DNA of 64,000 bases from Apostichopus japonicus (taxonomy: Eukaryota > Echinodermata > Holothuroidea > Aspidochirotida > Stichopodidae), in assembly GCF_037975245.1 (NCBI RefSeq), contig NC_092582.1, positions 17,820,577-17,884,576 on the forward strand, written 5' to 3'. Position 1 is the stretch's first letter; every line of letters begins with the position of its first letter. The notes beneath the pieces were generated by a model. The model saw nothing but the letters and a program-made list of their open reading frames with translations. It was not told the origin of the DNA and made no database searches. A program made the translations under genes and the position numbers. Below, piece by piece: positions 48,619 through 59,300 of the stretch.

Positions 48619-49634
48619 CTGTAAAAGCAAAAAAAAAAAAAAAACATATCTTCATTAGGAAACATGATCGTTGCATAAATTAAACGGATATTGTAACTCA
48701 TTACACTGACTTGAAAAATTGCTTCTTATATTCCTTTAAACAAAGTTGACTTTCAATTGAAGCCCGGGTCTTGAAATACGAGAGGGGCACAGCAACACTT
48801 TGATGCTAAAACTTGTGTTGGTTTTTCGTTGAATACAAGGCATTTTTGAGAAAAAACCTATACAAATAATAGAAAACAGGAACCATCCATGAAAAACTTT
48901 GTAAATCCGTTTGTCTAGAATTTTATGTATCTGGCAGCTGCTTAATAGCTGTGCTCTGGCACAAATATCTCTGGATTTTCTTTTTTGGGGGGACTATTTC
49001 TGAGATGCTGATTCAGTAATTGTCAACGGTGCCGTCGGCAAATTCCGAAACCTGATTTAAGCTGTCGAACAAGGATGTTTACTGAATCACAGAAGACATG
49101 ACTGAGTGCTTTTTGGTGAAAAGAGCAACACAAAGCCACCAAAACCACAGAGCAGCCCATAGAGACATGCCAGACTTATCACCACATAGATAAGAACATT
49201 CAAAACATTTAGCCACTTTTGGAAAGATACCCTGAATGAACAAAAATGTTTACTAAGTTGTGAAATTAAAGTCTTGATTCAAGGATGACTTACATGCCAT
49301 CAATTCCATATAAAAGAGATTGTGTGATGCTACTGGTTTTGTAAAATTCTGAAAAGTAAAATTGTAATTTTTTTCAAGTTTTATAGCTAATAAGGGCATA
49401 ACCAATCACCATTACAATGCAGTAATACTTCTATCACTCAAAGTTTGCTAAACAAATTGAAAAACCAATGTGAGTTACATCTGATTTCATCTGCCAAACT
49501 CCAATTTTAAACCACAACCATTGGGGCTACAGTACCTCCAGGTCCTCTTGTGACATGTTAGCTTTCATAAATTGTGTCGAATCTAAGAGAAGCAGTTAAG
49601 AATAAAAACAATTTACTCACCATAAATCACTGGC

Positions 49635-52600
49635 TTATGTTTCACTGGATGCATTTTGTGAAACATTGGACTCTGTTATGTTGGTTTCTTCCTCTGATGG
49701 AGCTAATATTTCTCCTATTTCGTCTTGACCCACTACTGTTTCCTGTGATACTTCCATGGTCATGGCTTCATCTGGCTTGGGTTGATTTTCTGCTTGGGTT
49801 ACACTATCCCCTTCTTTAACAATGTCTGCAGGAGGGTCCTTGGGTTGATTTTCTGCTTGGGTTACACTATCCCCTTCTATAACAATGTCTGCAGGAGGGT
49901 CAGGGATGGAACCTGCAGTGCTCTCGTTAATCTCCTCCACTACGACGTCACCCTGCATGAGTGGAACGTTTCCGGGTCCATCGAATCCAGCGCTTTCACT
50001 GGATTCGGCGATGATGGTACCTTGTTTGGGGTCGTCAATAACGACAGCTCCTTCAATGACTTCCACCACTGTGGACTCACCCATTTCAATTGGCATTTGG
50101 TCTACCTCAGAAACAGAGATGGCTTCTGGTGTTGACAAGTCTTGGTTGGAGGCAACGTCAATTTCAGAACTTAGAGCCTGAGGTATCGTGGTTACCTGAA
50201 TGTTCTCGGGACTTACATCCTTAGCCTGGCTTCCATCCTCAGAGGTGAGAGTTACTTTGTAAGTGAAGTGTTCCGGTTCATCCCCAGGGACTGTCGCCTC
50301 TGATGTGCTGTTGTTCGCCTCCTTTTCGCTTGCAGCTTCGGCGGGTGCATGTTCTTGCTGTTGACCGTCCTGGTGGCCCTGTGCTTGCTCCACGGTCCCT
50401 GTTGTTACAGTTACATCTTCTATCGGCGGCTTGTTGTCTCCCTGGCTTACCTCCGTGACTTGGATCTGTTGCATTACCTGCTCGGCTGAGATGTCGTGAT
50501 AAACCGGACCGTCCACCTCCACCACATCGGTCACCTCCACTATTTCTTCCTTGGCGTCCTTGGCAGGTACGACGGAGACCTCACCTGTGTCAGAGATGTG
50601 AATCAGAGGCAATATCTCTTCCCTGCCATCGTTACTCGTGTGTTTCTCGGCGCCGGCCATGGTCAACTGCTCGAGCACCCCGGAGGCAGGTGTCGACTTG
50701 CTGAGAGAGACCGGGGTCTGATGTACTGCGATGTTAGACTGCGATACGTCCCGCTTCTCCCCCGGCGTGACACGTATCACGTTGACGACTGTGGGTTGCC
50801 TGGTGTTCTTCGATACTGGGACAACGTTCACTATCGTCGTCTTCTGGTTGAAACCCGGAGCAGAGGTCGACGTTACAGTAGTGTCAAAGGTCGAGGGGAA
50901 GCTGTTGCAGGCCACAGGATATTGCCGACTCTGGCCGACTTCTGAAGCAGAGACAATCTCCACCGTGGTCGCCACCTCTCCCCCGTCATGTACCTGAGCT
51001 GTCGTAAGCGTGTCCAGTCCTCCCGCAGTCGGGAGCTCAGACGACGTCACCACCACAGTGTTCTCTGTCCCTGTCACGGGGATGCTGGTGCCGACCGGAT
51101 TCGCAGTCTCGGTCCTGTAAGTAGCGATGTCGGTAGCCATAGTGAGAGCCACGTTGATGACGTCTCTCGGGACTGACGAAAGGTCACCGGAGAAGACTAC
51201 TTCCGAGGGATCAAACTCATCCTTGACCTCCACCGTCACCATCTCCCCGTCGTGGGTGACCTCTGTCTCGATGATCTCCGACTGGTCCACCACGTGCTCT
51301 ACGTAGCTGACCGTCACCTCCTCCTCGGCCACGGGGACGTCCTGTACGGGAATGATCTTCCCATAAACCTCCTCGTACAGCTGCTTCCACTCTCGGAATT
51401 CGTCCGTCTCCTCCCCACTCTCTTTGGCCAAAAGCTGACGGTGAAACTGTTCCTTCCTGTCCTTCTCCAGTCGGCTCTCAAACAACTCCAGGCTGATGAT
51501 CGACTGGGCGGGTCTGAGGGCAGCGATCCGGTTGGCTTCCTCCAGTTCCCTTTCCTTTCGGAGTTTGTCCAGTAGGAGGTCCTCGATCACGTCCTTGCTG
51601 ACTGGGTAGATTCCGACCTTCCTGAAATTCCTGATGATGACCTCAGGCTGGTCGAGCTGCGGCCAGGCTTTACCCACGATCCGTGCGGCGTTCTTGGCGG
51701 AGACCGGGACCAACGGGTGCGATTTGTTCCACATTGCGGCCTCCCGGTCCCACGCTACTCTCAGCATGTCCTCGGGAATCGGACAGACAATGTCTGCAAT
51801 CGACGGGAGTATTCTGAACATGTGCACGTCGTTCTGCTGGGCGGTTACGAAGACGTCGACGTCTATGTGCCCCTCCGGGCAATCCAGGAGAAGCGCCACC
51901 GGTCTCTCTGGACCGACGTTGGGTAGGAAATGATTCTCCAACCAATCGCTGTACATCGTCTTGGACGCACTGCCCATCTGAGTGAAGAGTTGGCCGGATG
52001 AGAGAGGTGAACCCACCAGAGGATCCCACGTCGACGGAACACAATGACCCCTGAACACAAAGAACGGCGGAATGACGTGGCCGGCCGCATTTCCACTCAC
52101 AATACAGGTGCAAACTTTATCTCGGACCACAGAAGCGATGTCCACGGTGCCATTGGAGGACGCAGAGTGGCTGCTACTGGTGGACAGATCGATGGCCACA
52201 AAGTGCCAAATCTTTTCTGGTCTGTCGATGATGTCGAGACATCTGAGAAAAGTGTCTAACTCCCCATACCAGCCTTTGAGTACTGACTCGGTGTATTTTT
52301 GACTTCTCGTCATCATCATACTCGACACGGTCTTGACCTTGGGGTTTCTACGGACAAAGGCTTTATACCAACTCATCGAGGGCTTGTCGTCCGTGAAGGG
52401 ATTGTCACGTTTATCCTGCTTCAAAAAGTTTTGCACCGTGTTTCGTAGACTTCCAGATGAAACTGGGAAGCCTCTCTCTGACATTGTATTTATCCATGTG
52501 GTAAGTTTATCTTCCTCTGCTCTGGACAGGACGGGTGGTGGACCGTTTCTGCCATCAATTCTGACGGTCCCCTTCAGCCTTCTGTACAGTTTGTCGGCGT

Positions 52601-53120
52601 GGATGCGCCACTTGAAGGCTGCCTTCTGAACTGAGGTAACTTCGCCCGACCTGACTTCCTCTATTGCAAATTTGATACGGTCGATCTCGTCGATTCCTCT
52701 GGTTGGCGAATCGGGTCTGCTCTCTCGGTCCATACCCTTCCTTTTGAAGGAAGCCGACGTACTTCGCAGATCTTCCTCAATACGCCTCGACTTTTTGGAC
52801 GATTTCCTACTTTTGCCCTTTTTACCAGAGATACTGACATCACGACCCTTCCTCGCAAATACTATGGTCAGACCCTTGCCACTGGTTTCAGGAGGCTCCT
52901 GCTTGATCTTTTGACGTGTTCTCTTTCTCGGGGGGGACACGCTACGTTCGGGACTTGGATCAGGTGATGCCAAAGGGATGGTGCTTTTTCTTCTGGGACT
53001 TAACTGCCTTGTCGGCTTCCTTGGTTTCTTTTTCTTTCCAACTTTCTTTGGAATCTCAATGCCGACATAGTCTGTTTCAAAGAGCTTATTTGGCTTTTTG
53101 GTCGTCCTAGTTTTAACCAT
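49635..53120 (-). CDS. Domesticated pogo/Tigger-type transposase-derived protein, 1161 aa
   Basis: Single coding exon. Acceptor TTTTTCCAG before 53132, then ATG at 53120 (MVKTRTTKKP). Residues 1-140 are very basic with NLS-like RKRTRQKIK. ~145-185 is a psq/CENP-B-type HTH (FAIEEVRSGEVTSVQKAAFK). ~195-262 is a second, CENP-B/Tc5-type HTH (LSRAEEDKLTTWINTMSERG). ~305-505 is a DDE endonuclease fold ending NFRKVGIYPVS. Candidate catalytic Asp are D311, D413 and D443, but their contexts are changed: AIDLSTS where DETG is usual, LLDCPEGH for DGHxSH, and ADIVCPI for QPLDVGVF. Residues ~560-1161 are acidic, Val/Thr/Glu-rich and disordered. The long intact frame, lack of flanking terminal repeats and spliced UTRs suggest a host gene acting in the nucleus, probably binding DNA. 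Partners unknown. Confidence 0.85.
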   Translation of the reverse strand: MVKTRTTKKPNKLFETDYVGIEIPKKVGKKKKPRKPTRQLSPRRKSTIPLASPDPSPERSVSPPRKRTRQKIKQEPPETSGKGLTIVFARKGRDVSISGKKGKSRKSSKKSRRIEEDLRSTSASFKRKGMDRESRPDSPTRGIDEIDRIKFAIEEVRSGEVTSVQKAAFKWRIHADKLYRRLKGTVRIDGRNGPPPVLSRAEEDKLTTWINTMSERGFPVSSGSLRNTVQNFLKQDKRDNPFTDDKPSMSWYKAFVRRNPKVKTVSSMMMTRSQKYTESVLKGWYGELDTFLRCLDIIDRPEKIWHFVAIDLSTSSSHSASSNGTVDIASVVRDKVCTCIVSGNAAGHVIPPFFVFRGHCVPSTWDPLVGSPLSSGQLFTQMGSASKTMYSDWLENHFLPNVGPERPVALLLDCPEGHIDVDVFVTAQQNDVHMFRILPSIADIVCPIPEDMLRVAWDREAAMWNKSHPLVPVSAKNAARIVGKAWPQLDQPEVIIRNFRKVGIYPVSKDVIEDLLLDKLRKERELEEANRIAALRPAQSIISLELFESRLEKDRKEQFHRQLLAKESGEETDEFREWKQLYEEVYGKIIPVQDVPVAEEEVTVSYVEHVVDQSEIIETEVTHDGEMVTVEVKDEFDPSEVVFSGDLSSVPRDVINVALTMATDIATYRTETANPVGTSIPVTGTENTVVVTSSELPTAGGLDTLTTAQVHDGGEVATTVEIVSASEVGQSRQYPVACNSFPSTFDTTVTSTSAPGFNQKTTIVNVVPVSKNTRQPTVVNVIRVTPGEKRDVSQSNIAVHQTPVSLSKSTPASGVLEQLTMAGAEKHTSNDGREEILPLIHISDTGEVSVVPAKDAKEEIVEVTDVVEVDGPVYHDISAEQVMQQIQVTEVSQGDNKPPIEDVTVTTGTVEQAQGHQDGQQQEHAPAEAASEKEANNSTSEATVPGDEPEHFTYKVTLTSEDGSQAKDVSPENIQVTTIPQALSSEIDVASNQDLSTPEAISVSEVDQMPIEMGESTVVEVIEGAVVIDDPKQGTIIAESSESAGFDGPGNVPLMQGDVVVEEINESTAGSIPDPPADIVIEGDSVTQAENQPKDPPADIVKEGDSVTQAENQPKPDEAMTMEVSQETVVGQDEIGEILAPSEEETNITESNVSQNASSET
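49780..49905 (-). repeat. 63-bp in-frame tandem duplication near the pogo-derived C-terminus
   Basis: Two nearly identical 63-bp units encode DPPADIV(I/K)EGDSVTQAENQPK twice in a row. The units differ at one or two bases, so the duplication is recent and may vary in copy number between individuals. Confidence 0.92.
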
Positions 53121-53132
53121 GATGAACAGATT

Positions 53133-54430
53133 CTGGAAAAAGAACAAAGATGGGATTAGTTTTAGTTATGTGTTCAATTTTCAAATTTCTTTAGCTAATG
53201 GGAAGTGGCAAAGAAATATAAAACAGAAAAAGTAAACATAATGTTAGTTGAAACTGTACTGTACAGCCCTTTGCATATATTGCAAAAGAACATTTGTCAT
53301 AAAGTTGCTCATGAGCAAGTAGGTAAAACTTTAAAAATCAATCCTATTGTTGACTACAGTAGATACAGTCTTCTGCAGCTGAAAAAGCTTATGTTTCCAT
53401 GTTGATGGGTTCTCTGGAATTTAGATGTATATGTTCTATGAAGAGTGGACTATATCAAAATGATTCTTGTCAGTCTTCACTGTCATACATTCACCGTTTA
53501 TATCTTCTGCATGCAATGTCAATGTGTCATAGATAGCTATACAATTTCAGAGTTGGAAAAATAAGCCCACGTTATTCATTTATAATACCTACACATACAG
53601 ACTTACCAAGATGCATGGAGCATGTGTCAGCTAAACATGTAAGTCATCAAACCAGCATCTCTATTGTCACGCCGAATTAGGGTAAGCATAATAATAACAA
53701 TGTAACATATACGCTAAGACTGCATAGCTGTACACAATACTATGCTACACACAATGCAAGTAATAATACTATCAACTTAGGCCTGCTTTTAACTTGGTCA
53801 AGGATTGCTCAAATTACGACGTTAATACAGTGAAAGACTGTTAACATAATATTAATCATTTACAATAGAAACCCCTTAAGGAATTCGTTACCAAATTGTC
53901 TAGTTTTGTCTTGTGTATTGTAATAAGAAAGGACACTCTTGTGTTACAGAATGCTGGACTTCATACCGGAACTTTCGCATAACTCGGCCATATTGTATAT
54001 ACATGCGCTGTAAACAGTACGACACGACAGTGTTGTCAGATATCCCTGTAAAATAGGCCTTGGCCTAGGCCTGTTGCGTAGGGGGAGAATTACTAGTGTT
54101 TTTCTGTCCTTAATATCACATTTAAGGCATCAGACATTACGGTCAAACATACCTGAATTCACATTCATAGAGATTACCTCGGATCTCGAGATTTTACATC
54201 CAAGGATTTTGAAAGCGTAGCAGTTGAGCGAAATTCTTACTCCGGATCACGCAAGTCGTATAGTGCTGTTGCTGTTGATTGTATAGTGTTTGGCGTTTCA
54301 TGGCGCGAATAAAATTGAGGGCGCTCTGCAAAATTATGCTTAAACCAAGCTTTCTTGGGGGCCCAGCAGAGGGAAATTGCTGAGGATTATTGCTGCATGG
54401 GTTGTAGTTTTAACTATAACAATAGATTTA
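53133..54430. other. 5' region of the pogo-derived gene
   Basis: The coding exon begins at an acceptor, so the promoter and first exon lie here. Candidate minus-strand donors are CTTG|GTAAGTC (exon end 53607), TTCAG|GTATGT (54153) and CGAG|GTAATC (54178). The last two lie near a locally CpG-richer stretch at 54170-54330, which is my preferred promoter area. No other gene is seen. Confidence 0.35.
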
Positions 54431-55100
54431 CAACCAAGTGAACAAAGCTAAACGTGCCCTTTACAATCTATTGAGTAAATCTTGTAACCCACAGCTACTT
54501 TTGGATGAACAAGTTCAGCTGTTTCATCAACTGGTTCTGCATGTTCTACTCTATTTGTTATATATTTGGGGCTTCGATAATTTTAGCCAAGTTGAAGTTT
54601 TTCATAAAATTCTGTCAACAAATTCTAAAACTTCATAAGTATCAGTGAGGCAAGAATAATTATATTTTCAGTATAAATTGTCGCATATGATGAGCAAGTG
54701 CCTTGGGGTTCTCCACGATCACACTATTTATTCCTTTCCTTGGTTAATTAAATTTAGTAAAGGTATTTTTTGAAAAAACCGATATGTCGTATGCTTGGAA
54801 TCTGTCTAACAAAGATCATTACTCTTCTGACCTTATATTGTCCCAAACACGGTTAATTTAAGTAAAGCAATTAATTTAAGACTAAGTGATATTTATGAAA
54901 CAGATTGTCTCGCCGATGTAAATAGTAATCCACATTGTAAAGTTTATATCATTTAAGAACAACCTGAATTCGAAAAGTATCTGCGGAATCCCTCGATTTA
55001 CAGAACCGTAACTATATTTAAGCAAATATCGCTGCGGAAATACTAATATTGCGATCGTGTCGACACGATCACGTGGAAGATATCAGGATATTGTATTTCA
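54430..55100 (+). pseudogene. Degraded LINE reverse transcriptase C-terminal region
   Basis: The plus strand encodes KAKRALYNLLSKS, LLLDEQVQLFHQLVLHVLLY, then WGFDNFSQVEVFHKI. This matches the order of the CR1/L2 reverse transcriptase thumb region (ALY-LL, LFxxLVxPVLLYG, WGF-N-VE-FH). After stops and frame changes, FEKYL and a following segment near 54970-55010 match the next conserved block. Clearly dead. Confidence 0.7.
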
Positions 55101-55585
55101 TGATCGAGTATGTAATTTATGTCAACTAGACGATCCAGCATCAGCGTTTTTTGGTCGGTTGAAGTCTTACCTTACTGGGAGAAGCGGTCAGACTCAAAGA
55201 GTCATTTAAATCAGCAATTCAGGATTATCTATGCTTCGAACCTTTGCTTATCCTTCAATGCTCACCTACCACAACACTAAATGACACGAAAGTGAAACGA
55301 GAAAATGTTTTTAACAGTGGCGTGCACAGGGTTTCAAATGTGTGTTGCCATGAATTTCCCCCTGTTGAAGGTAGGGGTATGAAAACTTATAGAAATGGTT
55401 GCGAAACTAGGAATTTATAAGGCAGAGGGTGTGTAAATGGGGTCGTAAAAGCTGACTCTCACGAAGGTCTGGGGTTCCTTAAGACTTTTTCCTTTTTAAA
55501 GAATATGCCTCAAATGGTGCATTCTGAAGCAAAGTTGGACTAATAAAGTCTATATATAGTCTACCTATATAGTCTATATCTAAGA

Positions 55586-55931
55586 CAGGGGTGGGCAACC
55601 TTTTGATTGAATGGGCCAGATATAAGGGGTGAACAATTGACTGGGCCGCACCTAACCAACGACCTGCTGTTGATTTCAAACCTTTGATTCCGAGGACTTT
55701 GAAGCAATAGATGTGTGTACTAAATCTGTATTTTAAAAAACAATGTCAATGGGATAATAAGCCTGCCTGACAGCATCATTAGAGGCGATACATTCTTAGC
55801 AGTTAGCTCGTTTTTTGTGATGATGCAAAATAGACTAATTTTTTTCCTTTTTCTTGAGACATCTCACGGGCCGCAGAAAAAATCACTGGAGGGCCGCATG
55901 TGGCCCGCGGGTCATAGGTTGCCCACCCTTG
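55586..55931. mobile_element. 346-bp hAT-type miniature element
   Basis: The left end CAGGGGTGGGCAACC and right end GGTTGCCCACCCTTG are inverted repeats with one mismatch; CAGGGGTSGGCAACC is a classic hAT terminus. GGGCCGCA-type blocks lie near both ends. A clear 8-bp target duplication is not visible, perhaps through decay. Non-coding. Confidence 0.75.
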
Positions 55932-56010
55932 CCCTATAGGCTCTAAACGCAAAGTTGTAGTAATAAAAATTTCGCGTCCATCCCTTAATTTATGGCAAGC
56001 CCTATACACA

Positions 56011-56187
56011 TAGGCATAGGAGCCCAATTTCATTTGGGGGGGGGGGCTGTAACGACTTGCCCGAAAAATGGAACCAAAATTTTTCTTTCAGTAGGTGCCC
56101 GAAAATTCTCAGCATATCGCCCGAATTTTCACAAATAAATTTGGTTGGGGGGGGGATGGGGCTGCAGCCACACGCCTCCTATGCCTA
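56011..56187. mobile_element. 177-bp miniature inverted-repeat element
   Basis: TAGGCATAGGAG and CTCCTATGCCTA form exact 12-bp terminal inverted repeats. Internal sequence has two G runs and a doubled GCCCGAAAAW block. TATACA occurs just outside on each side, four bases further out on the left. The termini resemble those of the 356-bp element (GGCRTAGGAA). Confidence 0.75.
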
Positions 56188-57695
56188 TACAGTTCATACT
56201 TTTCTAACGGTGTGTTGTGGGGAGGGGAATTTAGAATCAGTGACCAGAAGCATAGAGGTGTCTATTGACCCTGACCTTGTTATCCTATCCTTGTCACTGT
56301 AACATGTAAACAATGTATGAGGTGTACTTACATACTTCAGGACACTGATTTTAAATCTGAGCCTATTGCTTCTTTTATTTTATTAGAAACATGGCATTTC
56401 CTCTGTATATGTTCATGACTAGTTCACACAATGCACAAACCACAGACACTCTCAATTCCTTTTGTCTTGTTGCTGTTAAGATATTTATAACTGAACTTCA
56501 CTAAACCTGAACAGTTGTATCTTTTTCACGGAACAGCTGCCTACGTCTGCCCCTGACGACCCACATTGATTGCTAAATTTCAGCTAAAATCAGCTTGTGC
56601 CATTGGAGAATAATAACGTATAATTTTCTTTGTCATTACACATTCATGAACTTTTTACATTTCATTGTATATAACATATATGAGAGGGGAAGACAGTGGG
56701 GAGGGGGGGGGTGGCAGGAGAAGACAAGATTGAAATATCAACAGCATACGGTTCAACATTGAAAATAAAGATTTGCTACAAACAACAGTTCCTACAATTA
56801 ACAGATCAGTTCATTATTAAAATGAAATCAACATTGCAGTTTCTATCAATTAGCCAAATGAACATTTTTGTTCAACTTCAAAATAACCAAATTAGAAAGC
56901 AGTAGAAGAAAAATGAAAACAAGAAAAATAAGAAGAAAGAACATGAAGTTTAATCCAATTGTCTTTATTTTACTCTCTTGTTCTGTTAGCTGTTTTAATA
57001 ATATATTCAGCTCACAGTAGTTAACTGCTAGTCCATACACAAGATGATATTAATGTCATCAATAATATACTAAAATTTCTTCCAAGATTTACATTCCTTT
57101 AAAATGTTCCATTAGTTTTGATAAACAACTTTAAAATCCTTGGCTTCACTGTAAAAGTTGATCTGTCTGGTGTACAAGGGTTGATAGGATAGTTTGCAGA
57201 CTATCTGACCTATTAAACAAATTGTTCATATGTTGTCTCCTATGCAACCGACCTATACCTCCAAAGAAAACCGGTGGAACGTATTTTACCAGCAGCAGAT
57301 TGACAGACTTGAGTAATACTGTTCTATGTAAATATTGCAGAGGTTAAACCATACTCGAAAGTTGTAAACATGCAACAATGAAGGGAAGACTTCTTCTCAA
57401 ACTCACATTACATTTACATGTCCTCTTGTCTTAACGCAATAATATGCTACAAATTAAACTCTTGACTTCATCCGTGGGGAGCAGAGATGCCATCATAAGG
57501 AGAATCAACTATTACAGGGACTTCTCAGTTATTTTTAAGTTGAAGTAAACGGCCAGAGAGCACCAAAATCATACCTAGATTGAGGGATCTGCCAGGAAGG
57601 ACCTGCAGGGTAGGCTGTATGAACCTAATAAATCCAAAATTTATAGGGTTCACTGTTTGTCCACGTAGTTTACCACAGGACATCCATTCTTAAAG
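56188..57695. other. Gene-free intergenic DNA
   Basis: AT-rich, with a G run near 56700. No exon or repeat family is recognised. Confidence 0.45.
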
Positions 57696-57697
57696 AT

Positions 57698-58402
57698 TTA
57701 CTGCTACAGTATGTAAGTCTGTTATATCCAATGTCAATTAATTTGTTACATTATGTAAGTCTGATATATCCAATGTCTATTCACTGTTACAGTATGTAAG
57801 TCTGTTATATCCAATGTCTATTTACTGTTACAGTATGTAAGTCTGTTAAATTCAATACCTTTTTACTGTAACAGTATGCAAGTCTGTTATATCTAATGTC
57901 TATTCACTGTTACAGTATATAAGTCTGTTAAATTCAATACCTATTTACTGTTACAGTATGTAAGTCTGTTATATCCAATGTCTATTTACTGTTACATTAT
58001 GTAAGTTTGTTATATCCAATGTCTTTTTACTGTTACAGTATGTAAGTCTGTTATATCCAATGTCTATTTACTGTAACAGTATGTAAGTCTGTAATATCCA
58101 ATATCTATCAACTGTTACAGTTTGTAAGTCTGTTATATCCAATGTCTATTCACTGTAACAGTATGTAAGTCTGTAATATCCAATGTCTATTCACTGTTAC
58201 AGTATGTAAGTCTGTTATATCCAATGTCTTTTTACTGATACAGTATGTAAGTCTGTTATATCCAATGTCTATTTATTTGTTACAGTATGTAAGTCTGTTA
58301 TATCCAATGTCTATTTATTTGTTACAGTATGTAAGTCTGTTATAACTGATGTCTATTCATTGTTAACGTATGTACGTCTGTCATATCCAATGTCTATTTA
58401 CG
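57698..58402. repeat. ~41-bp minisatellite (about 17 copies)
   Basis: Units of ACAGTATGTAAGTCTGTTAT followed by ATCCAATGTCTATTTACTGTT repeat head to tail, with substitutions and some units lengthened to TATTTATTTGTT. The lengthened units create AATAAA on the minus strand at 58277-58272 and about 58319-58314. Confidence 0.93.
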
Positions 58403-58749
58403 ACCTTAAACTCCACCGTTTGCATAATCTAATCAGGCACAGGGATATCAAAATGAAAACCTGTCTTTTGAGAACTTAAAAGAGCATCAATATTGTCACC
58501 ACATTCAGCATGCTAAAAACTGCTGGGAGTTTTCAATCTCCAAATAATTGCCAGTGATAGAGGATGGTTCTCGTGGACAAATTAAAAGTCTGACGCTCTG
58601 AGGCTGGCAGTAACAAATTTTCCTCTCTTTTCCACTCCTCCTCCTCCGCGTCATATCTTTGGATGATGCCGGAAGACCTACTTCCTGAATGGCTCCCCTC
58701 TGAATCCACCCTTCTTCATTTGGGCCAGTTTGCTCTAAAAATTCTTCAC

Positions 58750-59300
58750 TCAGTAATCCCACTCGTCCTTCTTCTCGCCCTCCTCGCCGGCCTTGTTCAG
58801 TGCCTGAGAGAGTTCTTTGACCTTATCCAATATCCTCTCTCGATCGCTCTCCTTCAGTCTCTTACCGAACTTCTGCATGAACTTATCCGGATGCCAGGTC
58901 CGTTGGTGAGTCCTCAGGTATTTCTTTAAGTCCTCTGCACTCATTTTAGCTTTGTCGCTGACCAAGATGGTGACCATGTGATCGGTATTGTCCGTGCTGC
59001 CCGGCCAAGGGATGTCGTCGAATCCCACGTCTTCTCCATCCTCCGCCTCGAAGGCTGCCATCCTCTTTTCGTATCTCAATCTCATCAACAGTGTGTGGTT
59101 ATGCCTATCGGGTCCTCGTTTCTGTTTCTTCTTTTGTTTGGCGTTCCGGCTATTCTCATTCTCAGTTTTCCTCTTCTTCTGCTCTCTGGATTCAGTCTCT
59201 TGCTCTGGGAGCCTGCCTCCCTTTCTCTTCGCTCTGTATTCTGATGTTAACCTGTCCGCCCAATCATCAAACGACTCCTGTGGCTTCTCGTCGCCAAAAC
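58750..59300 (-). CDS. NFKBIL1: NFKBIL1 exon 4 (residues 173-355)
   Basis: Acceptor TTTTCAG before 59300, stop TGA at 58752-58750. It encodes GFGDEKPQESFDDWADRL, a Lys/Gln-rich nuclear-type basic region (~215-240), FDDIPWPGS and the conserved helical end with an HPD tripeptide at ~309-311, followed by ILDKVKELSQALNKAGE and an acidic tip. Confidence 0.94.

Noticed and set aside
49574-52914. Many frames opposite or out of frame with the pogo-derived gene
   Set aside because: Shadows of the 1161-residue minus-strand frame.
49635-53147. Start at the upstream alternative codon 53147
   Set aside because: An acceptor TTTTTCCAG lies between it and the ATG at 53120, so the nine extra residues are intronic.
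55053-55070. 18-bp perfect palindrome GATCGTGTCGACACGATC
   Set aside because: Short and isolated, at the edge of a dead LINE fragment. One such site in 64 kb is not strong evidence of function.
58505-58762. 85-codon minus frame just after NFKBIL1
   Set aside because: Overlaps the stop of NFKBIL1 in another frame, lies in its 3' UTR, and has no recognisable domain.
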